Part shown: positions 32,721 to 39,986 of the stretch, one piece after another
How positions within the stretch are numbered: position 1 is the stretch's first letter
How the letters are laid out: each line of letters starts with the position of its first letter
Assembly (NCBI RefSeq): GCF_001894985.1
Contig: NZ_BCXG01000017.1
Coordinates: 36,296 to 100,295, forward strand
DNA: 64,000 nucleotides
Direction: 5' to 3'
Source of the DNA: Rhodococcus tukisamuensis NBRC 100609
GTDB lineage: Bacteria; Actinomycetota; Actinomycetes; Mycobacteriales; Mycobacteriaceae
The notes under the pieces: generated by a model
Told to the model about the DNA's origin: nothing
What the model saw: only the letters and a program-made list of their open reading frames with translations
Databases searched by the model: none
Translations under genes and position numbers: made by a program

Positions 32721-33938
32721 ATGACCGCCATTTCCGACCGTCCGGAGACCATGGCCCGCGACGGCGCGACCCGCGCACGACTGGACGCCGCCACCCGCGA
32801 GCTGGATCCGCCGCTCGCCGCCATGGACCTGGGGGCGCTGCGCGCCAACGCCGCGGACCTCCTCCGCCGGGCAGGTGGGACGCCCGTGCGGGTGGCCAGC
32901 AAGTCGGTCCGGTGCCGCGCGGTGCTCGAGGAGACACTCGGGACCGGGCTCACCGCCCGCGGTGGCTTCCGCGGGATCATGTCCTATTCGCTGCGTGAGG
33001 CGATCTGGCTGGTGCGCCTCGGGGCCCGGGACGTCCTGATGGGCTACCCCACCACCGACCGCGGTGCGATCGCCGAGCTGGCCTCGGACCCGCTGCTGCT
33101 CGACTCGATCACCCTGATGATCGACAGCGCCGACCACCTCGACGTGGTGCACGCCGCCGCCGGCAGTTCCTCGGTCCCCGCCCGGGTGTGCCTGGACGTG
33201 GACGCGTCGCTGCGGGTCGGGCCGGTGCACCTCGGCGTCCGCCGCTCACCGCTGCGTACCCCGGAGGAGACCGAATCGCTGGCCCGGGCGGCCGTGCGAC
33301 GGGGCTTCCGGGTGGTCGGCGTGATGTTCTACGAGGCGCAGATCGCCGGGTTGCCTGACAGCAGCCCCGCGATCCGACTGGTCAAGCGTGCCTCCGCCGC
33401 CGAGCTGTCCAAGCGCCGCGGCGCGGTGGTCGACGCGGTCTCCGCGGCCGCGGGGAAGCTGGAGATCGTCAACAGCGGCGGCACCGGGTCGCTCGAGGTG
33501 AGTTCCGCCGACCCGTCGGTCACCGAGGTCACCGCGGGTTCAGGGCTGTACGTCCCGACCCTGTTCGACCGCTACCGCGCGTTCACGCCGCGGCCGGCGC
33601 TGTTCTTCGCGTTGTCCGCGGTGCGCCGCCCGACGCCCAAGATCGCGACGCTGTTCGCGGGTGGCTACGTCGCGTCCGGCCCGGCCGGCGCATCCCGGGT
33701 GCCGACGCCGGTCTGGCCGGCCGGCCTCAAGTTGCTGCGCAACGAGGGGGTCGGCGAGGTGCAGACGCCGGTCACCGGGCTCGCCGCGGGCGGGCTGCGG
33801 ATCGGCGACCGGGTCTGGTTCCGGCACGCCAAGGCCGGCGAGCTGTGCGAACGGTTCACCGCCCTGCACCTGGTGGACACCGACGGCACCCGCACCGTGG
33901 TCCCGACCTACCGCGGCGACGGGCAGTGCTTCGGCTGA
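32721..33938 (+). CDS. PLP fold-III amino acid deaminase/aldolase (alanine racemase-N family, Rv1769-like)
   Basis: A 405-aa pyridoxal-phosphate enzyme. MDLGALRANAADLLRRAGGTPVRVASKSVRC holds the PLP lysine (VASKSVR, Lys61). CLDVDASLRVG and EIVNSGGTGSLEVS supply the phosphate-binding region. It belongs with D-threonine aldolase/D-serine dehydratase-like proteins annotated as amino acid deaminase/aldolase. Its relative Rv1769 lies near Rv1771 in M. tuberculosis, and here the two are tied by a shared operator. I see no clear Shine-Dalgarno. The substrate is unknown. Confidence 0.85.
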   Translation: MTAISDRPETMARDGATRARLDAATRELDPPLAAMDLGALRANAADLLRRAGGTPVRVASKSVRCRAVLEETLGTGLTARGGFRGIMSYSLREAIWLVRLGARDVLMGYPTTDRGAIAELASDPLLLDSITLMIDSADHLDVVHAAAGSSSVPARVCLDVDASLRVGPVHLGVRRSPLRTPEETESLARAAVRRGFRVVGVMFYEAQIAGLPDSSPAIRLVKRASAAELSKRRGAVVDAVSAAAGKLEIVNSGGTGSLEVSSADPSVTEVTAGSGLYVPTLFDRYRAFTPRPALFFALSAVRRPTPKIATLFAGGYVASGPAGASRVPTPVWPAGLKLLRNEGVGEVQTPVTGLAAGGLRIGDRVWFRHAKAGELCERFTALHLVDTDGTRTVVPTYRGDGQCFG

Positions 33939-33946
33939 CGTCCGGC

Positions 33947-33970
33947 GGCGGGTAGCGGGCGCTACCCGCC
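33947..33970. terminator. Hairpin between convergent genes
   Basis: GGCGGGTAGC, loop GGGC, GCTACCCGCC: a perfect 10-bp stem. It overlaps the stop codon of the minus-strand nuclease gene and follows the PLP-enzyme stop by 8 nt, so it can serve both strands. Confidence 0.7.
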
Positions 33971-36900
33971 ACTCAGGCGCATGAACGCGCCCAGTTCGGA
34001 CAGGCCCGCCGGTGTCCCGGGCAGGTACTGGATCAGGGCGGGGGACCGGACGATCACCGCCCGCCACTTCCCCCGGGAGACCGCGACGTTCAGCCTGTTG
34101 CGGGACAGCAGGAAACCCATGCCGCGGGGCACCTCGTCGATCGACGAGGCGGTCATCGACACGAACACCACCGCGGCCTCCCGGCCCTGGAACTTGTCGA
34201 CGGTGCCGACCAGGACGTCGCCGAGGCCGGCGTCGGCGAGGCGCGCCCGGATCAGCGACACCTGCGCGTTGTAGGGCGCGACGACGAGGATGTCGCCCTC
34301 GGCGAGTGGGCGGGCCGGTTCGCCGACGCCGGGGGTCCATGGCGTGCCGATCAGCGTCCGGACCTCGGCGGTGATGGCCTCGGCCTCCTCGGCGGACTCC
34401 GTCGAGTTGCCCCGGTGCTCCACGTGCAGCGTCGTGACGCCGGGCTCCACGCCGGCCAGCGCCCGGCCGGTGGTGACGGGCTCCTGAGAGCGCAGTCGAC
34501 CGTCGTAGGACAGGTCCGAGACCGCCGAGCAGACCGCGGGATGCATCCGCCAGGTCCGGTCCAGGAAGTACCCGAGTTCGGGTGGCAGCGCGCCGTGTCC
34601 CTGGGCGAGCCAGCCCAGTGCGGACGCGTCGACCGGCTCGGGGTGGGTGCCCTGGCTGACCTGCGGCAGCTGCTGCGGATCGCCGAGCAGCAGTAGGTTC
34701 CGGGTCGAGATGCCCACCGCGACCGTGTTTGCCAGGGAGAACTGGCCGGCCTCGTCGACCACCAACAGGTCCAGGCTGCCGGCGGGCACCCGGGCGGTGT
34801 GCGCGAGATCCCAGGCGGTGCCGCCGATCACGCAGCCGGTCTGCTCGTGCTCGGCGAGGAAGCCGGCCAGCGCGCCGGACTCGATCTTCGTCCAGGCCGG
34901 GTGCTCGGACAGCCCGGAACCGGGCTTCTTCGCGACCTGCTCGCCCGGCACCCCGGCGCGCACGATTCCGTCGAGCATGTTCTCGACCACCGAATGCGAC
35001 TGGGCGACAACACCGATCCGCCAGCCGTACCGGTTCACCAGTTCCGCGACCACCGCCGCGCCGGTGTGGGTCTTGCCGGTGCCGGGTGGCCCCTGCACGG
35101 CGAGATAGGAGTTGTCGAGGTCGCGCAGCGCCGCGACGATCGCGGCGGCCCTGTGGTCCGGATCGGCGACGGGGAGGGGGCTGCCGGAGCGGGTGCGGGG
35201 CGGCACCCGGCGAAGCACGTCGACGGCGGCCGAGGCGGGCATCGACGGCAGGGCCGCGGCCATCGCGGCGGCCTGCTCGGCGACCGCGGCCTCGATGGCC
35301 ACCGTGCGGACCGGCTGTCCGGGGGCGAGCGCCATCGGTGCGACGGCATGCGGACCGGTGCCGGTCGGCTCGAGTTCCTCCACGACCGCCACCTCGCGCG
35401 GCTTGCCGTCGGGCCCGACCTCCTCCTCGAGCGCGAGGATCGTGACGGGGACGGCGCCGCGGGCGCGCGGGTCGTCGGAGCCGATCCCGCTGCCCTGCTC
35501 GTAGAGCGCGTACACCTGGTCCCCGACGCGCACCGTGGTGCCGGCGCCCCAGTGCCCGGCGAGGCGAACGTGCCTGCGCTGCTTGCGTTGCCGCGGCGTG
35601 CTCTTGTGCCACTCCACCGGCACCTCGACCCGGTCGGCCACCAGGACGTCGGCGGACTCGGCCCACTCGTCCTCGGGCTGGACGAGCCGGTCGAAGTGCG
35701 CCCACCAGAAGGGCTTACGTTCCCGCCGGTGGTAGCCGACCGCGGCGGCCATCAGGGCGGCGGCCCGCTGGTCGTCGGTTCGCTCGCCGGGCAGCGTGTC
35801 GCCGACGTGGTCGCGCAGTGCGGTCTCGGCCGCGCTCGGTTCCTCGACGGGCGCCGAGAGCACCTGCTGAGCCGGGTGCGGCCGCACTCCGTGCTCGGCC
35901 GCGACGGCCCGCAGCCAGTCCCGCAGCCGCAGCGTCGAGATGCAGTCGTATTCGTTGTAGTCGGCGATCTTCTGCAGGAGGAGATGGGCTGCGCCGTCCT
36001 TGCCTGCGTCCCGCAGCGCGCAGTAGTCCGCGTACGCGACGATCGAATCGACGGCGGTGGCGACGTCGTCGCCGCGCAGCTGGTCGCCCATGTACAGGGG
36101 TTCGAGCTTCTTGATCGAGTACGACGAGGCGCCGACGCGGACCGCTCCGCGGACTACCGGGTACAGGTCCACCAGTACGTTCTCGCGCAGCAGGGCGTCG
36201 ACGGATTCCTCGCCGACGCCGTAGCGACCGGCCAGCCGCAGCAGCGCGGTCTTCTCGTAGGCCGCGTAGTGGTAGACGTGCATGCCGGGGAAGCGTTTCC
36301 GGCGCTCGGCGACGTAGTCGAGGAAGTCGAGCAGGGCGCGGCGCTCCTGCGCGCGGTCGTGGGCCCAGAACGGGCGGAAGGTTCCGTCGGTCTCAGTCAC
36401 CCCGAACAGGTACTCGAGGCCCCAGTCGGTCGATCCGTCCTCGGCCCACAGCGGGTCGCCCTCGAAGTCGAAGAAGATGTCGCCCGGGTCGGGTTCCGGG
36501 ACGGCGGCGAGGGCCGTCGCACCGTCGATCACCTCGTACACCGGGGTGTGCGAGTGCTCCTGCCGGACCTGTGCCGCGGCTTGGGCCTGCAGGCCGCCGA
36601 GGGTGCGTGCGCTCATCCCGTGGACCGGCTCGGTCCGGTCGGCGAGGGCGTCGATGTCCGTGACGCCGCCGCGGATCAGCGTCTCGCGCTGTGAGGACCG
36701 CATCCCGGCGACCAGCAGCAGGTCTCGGGTTCGCACGATCTCCGGCGTGCACTCATCGCACCGGCCGCAGCCGCGGTAACGCGGATCCGACCAGGACACC
36801 GGGGCTTGCTCGCGGTGGTGCTCCTCGAGCATCCGGACCAGCTCGTCGCGGCGCTGCCGGAAGACCGGTGCGATGTCGCCCAGCGGGTGGTCCGCGGCGG

Positions 36901-37420
36901 CGTGATCGCCGAGGACCAGGGTGGCGTGCGACGCGGTGGGGATCCCGTCCGAGGTCAGCGCGTCCGCGTAGGCGGCCAGCTGCAGCAGGGCCGTCACCTT
37001 GGCGTGGCGGGAGAGCTTGGTGTCGACCACCACGTACCGGTCGCCCTCACGCACCAGGAAGTCGCAGAAGCCGAGGAACCGTCCGTCGAAGAAGGTGCCC
37101 TGGTAGATCACGTCGGCACCCGCCCGGGCGGCGGCCACGGTCGCCTTGTTCGCCCGGCTGAGCTCCTCGAAGTCCAGGCGTGGTCGGTCGATCCGCACCA
37201 CGCCCTCGCCGAATCGCTCGACGTACCGGTCGAGCTGACGCTGTTCGTGGGTGGCGCCGAGCTCGGATGTCCGGTCCAGCATGGCGTCCCGCCGGTCGGT
37301 GCCGGCCGGTTCGATCCGCCCCAGCTTCGCGTCGAGCCGGCGTAGCAGCGCGTATTCGCACTGCGCGGCCTGGGACAGGTCGCTGGCGCTGTAGATCAAC
37401 ACGTCGTCGAGGAGGAACAC
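33962..37420 (-). CDS. RecB-like nuclease fused to SF1 helicase (TM0106 type)
   Basis: A 1152-aa multidomain DNA or RNA processing protein. The N-terminus (VLIYSASDLSQAAQCEYALL) and VVDTKLSRHAK near 180 indicate a PD-(D/E)XK RecB-like nuclease. FFDFEGDPLW near 310 opens an RNase H-like domain. The C-terminal half is a superfamily 1 helicase with Walker A GPPGTGKTHTG near 776 and Walker B VVDEAGQFSL near 885; FLLSRNRLNVAVSRGK near the end is motif VI. GTG 37420 is chosen as start. Such proteins are linked to repair or nucleic-acid defence, but the role is unproven. Divergent from the hydrolase gene, 62 bp apart. Confidence 0.85.
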   Translation of the reverse strand: MFLLDDVLIYSASDLSQAAQCEYALLRRLDAKLGRIEPAGTDRRDAMLDRTSELGATHEQRQLDRYVERFGEGVVRIDRPRLDFEELSRANKATVAAARAGADVIYQGTFFDGRFLGFCDFLVREGDRYVVVDTKLSRHAKVTALLQLAAYADALTSDGIPTASHATLVLGDHAAADHPLGDIAPVFRQRRDELVRMLEEHHREQAPVSWSDPRYRGCGRCDECTPEIVRTRDLLLVAGMRSSQRETLIRGGVTDIDALADRTEPVHGMSARTLGGLQAQAAAQVRQEHSHTPVYEVIDGATALAAVPEPDPGDIFFDFEGDPLWAEDGSTDWGLEYLFGVTETDGTFRPFWAHDRAQERRALLDFLDYVAERRKRFPGMHVYHYAAYEKTALLRLAGRYGVGEESVDALLRENVLVDLYPVVRGAVRVGASSYSIKKLEPLYMGDQLRGDDVATAVDSIVAYADYCALRDAGKDGAAHLLLQKIADYNEYDCISTLRLRDWLRAVAAEHGVRPHPAQQVLSAPVEEPSAAETALRDHVGDTLPGERTDDQRAAALMAAAVGYHRRERKPFWWAHFDRLVQPEDEWAESADVLVADRVEVPVEWHKSTPRQRKQRRHVRLAGHWGAGTTVRVGDQVYALYEQGSGIGSDDPRARGAVPVTILALEEEVGPDGKPREVAVVEELEPTGTGPHAVAPMALAPGQPVRTVAIEAAVAEQAAAMAAALPSMPASAAVDVLRRVPPRTRSGSPLPVADPDHRAAAIVAALRDLDNSYLAVQGPPGTGKTHTGAAVVAELVNRYGWRIGVVAQSHSVVENMLDGIVRAGVPGEQVAKKPGSGLSEHPAWTKIESGALAGFLAEHEQTGCVIGGTAWDLAHTARVPAGSLDLLVVDEAGQFSLANTVAVGISTRNLLLLGDPQQLPQVSQGTHPEPVDASALGWLAQGHGALPPELGYFLDRTWRMHPAVCSAVSDLSYDGRLRSQEPVTTGRALAGVEPGVTTLHVEHRGNSTESAEEAEAITAEVRTLIGTPWTPGVGEPARPLAEGDILVVAPYNAQVSLIRARLADAGLGDVLVGTVDKFQGREAAVVFVSMTASSIDEVPRGMGFLLSRNRLNVAVSRGKWRAVIVRSPALIQYLPGTPAGLSELGAFMRLSGG

Positions 37421-37482
37421 GAGGACGACTATCGCAGACGGTGCCGACACGTCCCGTTCGGCGACGAGACCATAATTGGCCG

Positions 37483-38106
37483 GTGCCGTTCTTCGCCGGG
37501 GCCTCCGGGCAGGTCCACTACCGCCACTGGCCCTGCGCCGATCCCGTCGCCGGCCTGGTGTTCCTGCACGGCCGCGGCCAGCACAGCGGCCACTACCACC
37601 GCTTCGCGCGGGCGCTCGGGGCCGAACATGTCGAGGTATGGGCCCTCGACCACGTCGGCCACGGTCTCAGCGAGGGCGACCTCGGCGATGCCGGTCCGCT
37701 GCGAGAACTCGGCGACAACGCACTGCTGCTCGCCGAGCTCGCCGCCGCGGACCGGCCGGGCCTGCCGCTGTCGGTGATGGGCCACTCGCTCGGCGCGGCC
37801 GCCGCGGTCGCCGCGCTGGCCTCGGCGCCGGACGCCTTCGAGGCGGTGGTGCTGTGCGGCCTGCCGCGGTCCGTGGCCGCCGAGCCGGAGCTGCTCGCGG
37901 CCGTCCACGCTCCGATCCTGGCGGTGCACGGCGTCGACGACCGGCTCGCGCCGGTCGACCCGGTGCGGGAGTGGGCCGGGCGGCTGCCGGCCGTGGTGCT
38001 CCGGGAGTACCCCGACGCGGGTCACGACCTGCTGCACGAGCCGGTGGCGCCGGAGGTGACCGCCGACGTGACCGAGTTCCTCTGGCGGGCTACCGTGCAC
38101 GAATGA
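37483..38106 (+). CDS. Alpha/beta hydrolase (monoacylglycerol-lipase-like)
   Basis: A 207-aa serine hydrolase. GLVFLHGRGQHSGHYHRFA (about 24-42) is the oxyanion region, VWALDHVGHGLSEG follows, and MGHSLGA near 99-105 is the nucleophile elbow. VHGVDDRLAP provides the Asp and DAGHDLLHE the His. Short for the family. GTG 37483 lies 6 nt after a CATAAT -10 box (37471-37476), pointing to a leaderless mRNA. Coupled by ATGA overlap to the next gene. Confidence 0.85.
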   Translation: MPFFAGASGQVHYRHWPCADPVAGLVFLHGRGQHSGHYHRFARALGAEHVEVWALDHVGHGLSEGDLGDAGPLRELGDNALLLAELAAADRPGLPLSVMGHSLGAAAAVAALASAPDAFEAVVLCGLPRSVAAEPELLAAVHAPILAVHGVDDRLAPVDPVREWAGRLPAVVLREYPDAGHDLLHEPVAPEVTADVTEFLWRATVHE

Positions 38107-38852
38107 CCCCGGACGAACACCTGGACCTGCTTCGGATCGAGGGACACCGGCTGGCCGCGATGCCGGTCGACGCGCTGGACGCCCCGGTGCCCACCGTGCC
38201 GGGGTGGACGCTCGAGCGGGTGCTCCGGCACACCGGCAAGGTGCACCGCTGGGTGGCGGCCACCCTCGCGGCCGGACCCGGTGCGGACCTCGGGGGTTCC
38301 GCCGAACTCCTGTCGCTGCCGAAGGGACCGGACTGCCTGCCCGCCTACCGCGAGGCGCTGGAGCAGTTGCTCGCCGAACTCACCGCCCACGACTTCGACC
38401 GGGCGGCGCCGACTTTCGCCGGACCCGGCACCGTCGGGTTCTGGGCACGACGGCAGGCACACGAGGTCGCGGTCCATCGGGTCGACGCCGCCGACGCCGT
38501 CCACGCGGCCGGCGGACCCGCACCCGAGGCGATGTCGGTGACGGGGTCCGTCGACGGCGTCGACGAGTGGGCCCGGCTGATGCTGCCGCGCGTGCTGGCG
38601 GAGGTCCCGGTGGTGTTGCGCGAGAAGACTGTCCACCTGCACGGCACCGACGCACCCGACGCCGAGTGGTTGTTGACGCTGACTCCCGACGGCGTGCGGG
38701 TCACGGCCGGGCATGCGAAGGGCGACGTCGCGGTGCGGGGCACGGCGCAGGAGTTGCTGCTGACCATGTGGCGACGGCGGCCGCTGGCCGCGCTGGAGGT
38801 GTTCGGTGACGCCGGGGTCGCGCAGGCGATGGTGGACGCGGCGCGGATCTGA
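38103..38852 (+). CDS. Maleylpyruvate isomerase-family (mycothiol-dependent type) protein
   Basis: A 249-aa protein of the MDMPI/DinB superfamily. TVPGWTLERVLRHTGKVHRW (about 32-51) and FWARRQAHEVAVHRVDA (about 114-130) carry the His and Glu residues that bind a divalent metal. The C-terminal 80 residues form the usual small alpha/beta domain. Members use mycothiol for isomerisation or detoxification, but this protein's substrate is unknown. It is coupled to the hydrolase gene, so both may act on one compound. Confidence 0.82.
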   Translation: MTPDEHLDLLRIEGHRLAAMPVDALDAPVPTVPGWTLERVLRHTGKVHRWVAATLAAGPGADLGGSAELLSLPKGPDCLPAYREALEQLLAELTAHDFDRAAPTFAGPGTVGFWARRQAHEVAVHRVDAADAVHAAGGPAPEAMSVTGSVDGVDEWARLMLPRVLAEVPVVLREKTVHLHGTDAPDAEWLLTLTPDGVRVTAGHAKGDVAVRGTAQELLLTMWRRRPLAALEVFGDAGVAQAMVDAARI

Positions 38853-38868
38853 GCCGACCACGGACGGG

Positions 38869-39354
38869 TCATCGGGCGCTTCCGCCGCACCCCCAGGACA
38901 GTCCGGCGGCCCGCTGCCCGGTGGCCAGGACGTCGGCGAGCATCGCGTCGGTCAGCGCGGCGTCGTCGAGCCCAAGGCACGCGACGACCGTGACGGGTCG
39001 GTCGCCGGTACCCGCAACCGATTCGCCGTGCGTGAACTCGGCCTCCTCGAGAGCCAGGACCCGCAACGACGCGTCCCACGCGTCCGCGCCGAAGGCGACG
39101 ACCGCACGCACCAACGGCCGCAACGACTCCCATTCGGACGCGGGGTCGGTGACGATGCGGGCGCCGAACAGTTTCTGGCCCGTGGCGTCGCGGCCGCCGG
39201 GTCGTGCGGCGACCCCCGCGAGGTGCAGCGAGTGCAGCAGCCGCGAATGCGTCGCGGTCGCCGGGGCGACCAGCAACAGTTTGGGAAACGCGTCACCGTA
39301 TCCGGGTGAGCCGTCCTCCGGGGCGGGGTGCGCAGTCGTCGGCATGGCTGCCAT
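38869..39354 (-). CDS. Unknown protein, full-length partner of the duplicated small-peptide module (copy B)
   Basis: A 161-aa protein that I do not recognise. The N-terminal MPTTA...GYGDAFPKLLLVAP is shared with the truncated frame at 39581-39739, partly with synonymous differences (AAA/AAG, TTG/CTG), showing that it is translated. The rest is mixed alpha/beta in composition (VRAVVAFGADAWDASLRVLALEE, DRPVTVVACLGLDD) without a motif I can name. ATG 39354 matches the start used by copy A; ATG 39345 is possible. It follows the 35-aa peptide gene by 38 nt on the same strand. Confidence 0.6.
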   Translation of the reverse strand: MAAMPTTAHPAPEDGSPGYGDAFPKLLLVAPATATHSRLLHSLHLAGVAARPGGRDATGQKLFGARIVTDPASEWESLRPLVRAVVAFGADAWDASLRVLALEEAEFTHGESVAGTGDRPVTVVACLGLDDAALTDAMLADVLATGQRAAGLSWGCGGSAR

Positions 39355-39392
39355 TGAACCCCGACCGCGATCCGGCGCCGAGGTCGGCTAGG

Positions 39393-39500
39393 TCATGGTC
39401 CGTCGGTGGAGCCGAGTGCGAGGGCGATGCGGGAGAAGACTTCGGCCAGCAGGTGGTCGAAGGTGCCGATGGGGGCGTCAATCTCGTCGGGGTTGGGCAT
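39393..39500 (-). CDS. Small peptide, 35 aa, module copy B
   Basis: An ORF starting MPNPDEIDAPIGTFDHLL and ending IALALGSTDGP. AGAGGAG lies 7 nt before the ATG. It is a paralogue of the 33-aa peptide at 39766-39867: nine residues (IALALGSTD) are identical while three of those codons differ silently, evidence of selection on the protein. The first half is acidic, the second an amphipathic helix candidate. No Cys, no signal peptide. It is followed on the same strand by the 161-aa partner. Function unknown. Confidence 0.65.
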   Translation of the reverse strand: MPNPDEIDAPIGTFDHLLAEVFSRIALALGSTDGP

Positions 39501-39538
39501 TCGATAACTCCTCTGTGAGGTCGGTACAAGAAACGACA

Positions 39539-39582
39539 AATGGGCCGCTCCAGCTGGATGATTCGGCGGGAACGACCCATTC
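39539..39582. terminator. Imperfect hairpin before peptide copy B
   Basis: AATGGGCCGCTCCAGCTG pairs with CGGCGGGAACGACCCATT at 14 of 18 positions. It is the diverged duplicate of the perfect hairpin at 39906-39946. It lies directly after the truncated frame and upstream of the peptide leader. Confidence 0.5.
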
Positions 39583-39739
39583 AGCCACACACCTGCCCCG
39601 ATCGGGGCAGGAACGTCAGGAGTAGATCGCCGCGATCTCCCGGGGCGACCAGCAGCAGCTTGGGCATCGCGTCACCGAATCCGGCGGCACCGGACTCCGG
39701 GTGGTCGGTTCTGGGCGCGGTCGTCGGCATGATCGACAT
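39581..39739 (-). pseudogene. Truncated partner frame, module copy A
   Basis: A 52-codon frame beginning MSIMPTTAPRTDHPESG with GGAG 4 nt before the ATG. It matches the 161-aa protein (38869-39354) through GDAMPKLLLVAP, then runs into the ligase 3'-end fossil in another frame and stops. The duplication joint thus cut it after about 30 shared residues. It may still be translated, as the start signals are intact. Confidence 0.6.
39592..39611. terminator. 20-bp perfect palindrome inside module copy A
   Basis: CCTGCCCCGATCGGGGCAGG has no mismatch. It occupies the place corresponding to the region just after the ligase stop in the first unit, and could act as a terminator hairpin with a small loop. 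Confidence 0.45.
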
Positions 39740-39765
39740 GAACTCCACGCCCAGAACCCGCACCG

Positions 39766-39867
39766 CTACGTCATGATCACGGCGTCGGTCGAGCCGAGCG
39801 CCAGGGCGATCGAGTTGACGAACGAGGTCACCGGGTCGAATACGAGAATGTCCTGCAGGGGCAGCAT
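39766..39867 (-). CDS. Small peptide, 33 aa, module copy A
   Basis: An ORF starting MLPLQDILVFDPVTSFVNS and ending IALALGSTDAVIMT. GAAGGAG lies 7 nt before the ATG, in a leader nearly identical to that of copy B (GTCGTTT, TGTACCGAC, TCAC, AGGAG). It is more hydrophobic than copy B; predicted as one amphipathic or membrane-associated helix. It stops 26 nt before the truncated partner frame. No family recognised. Too short for routine gene finding, but shared codons with silent changes make it credible. Confidence 0.65.
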   Translation of the reverse strand: MLPLQDILVFDPVTSFVNSIALALGSTDAVIMT

Positions 39868-39905
39868 CGGAAGATCTCCTTCGTGAAGTCGGTACACAAA
39901 CGACG

Positions 39906-39946
39906 AATGGTCGTTCCCGCCGGAGAATTCGGCGGGAACGACCATT
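39906..39946. terminator. Perfect 17-bp hairpin after the fatty acyl-CoA ligase gene
   Basis: AATGGTCGTTCCCGCCG, 7-nt loop, exact reverse complement. On the minus strand it follows the ligase stop by about 40 nt and precedes the peptide leader. It probably ends ligase transcription; read-through could still feed the peptide gene. Confidence 0.75.
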
Positions 39947-39986
39947 TAGTCACACGAGCGCATCCCTCGGTCGGGGATTGGTCCGC

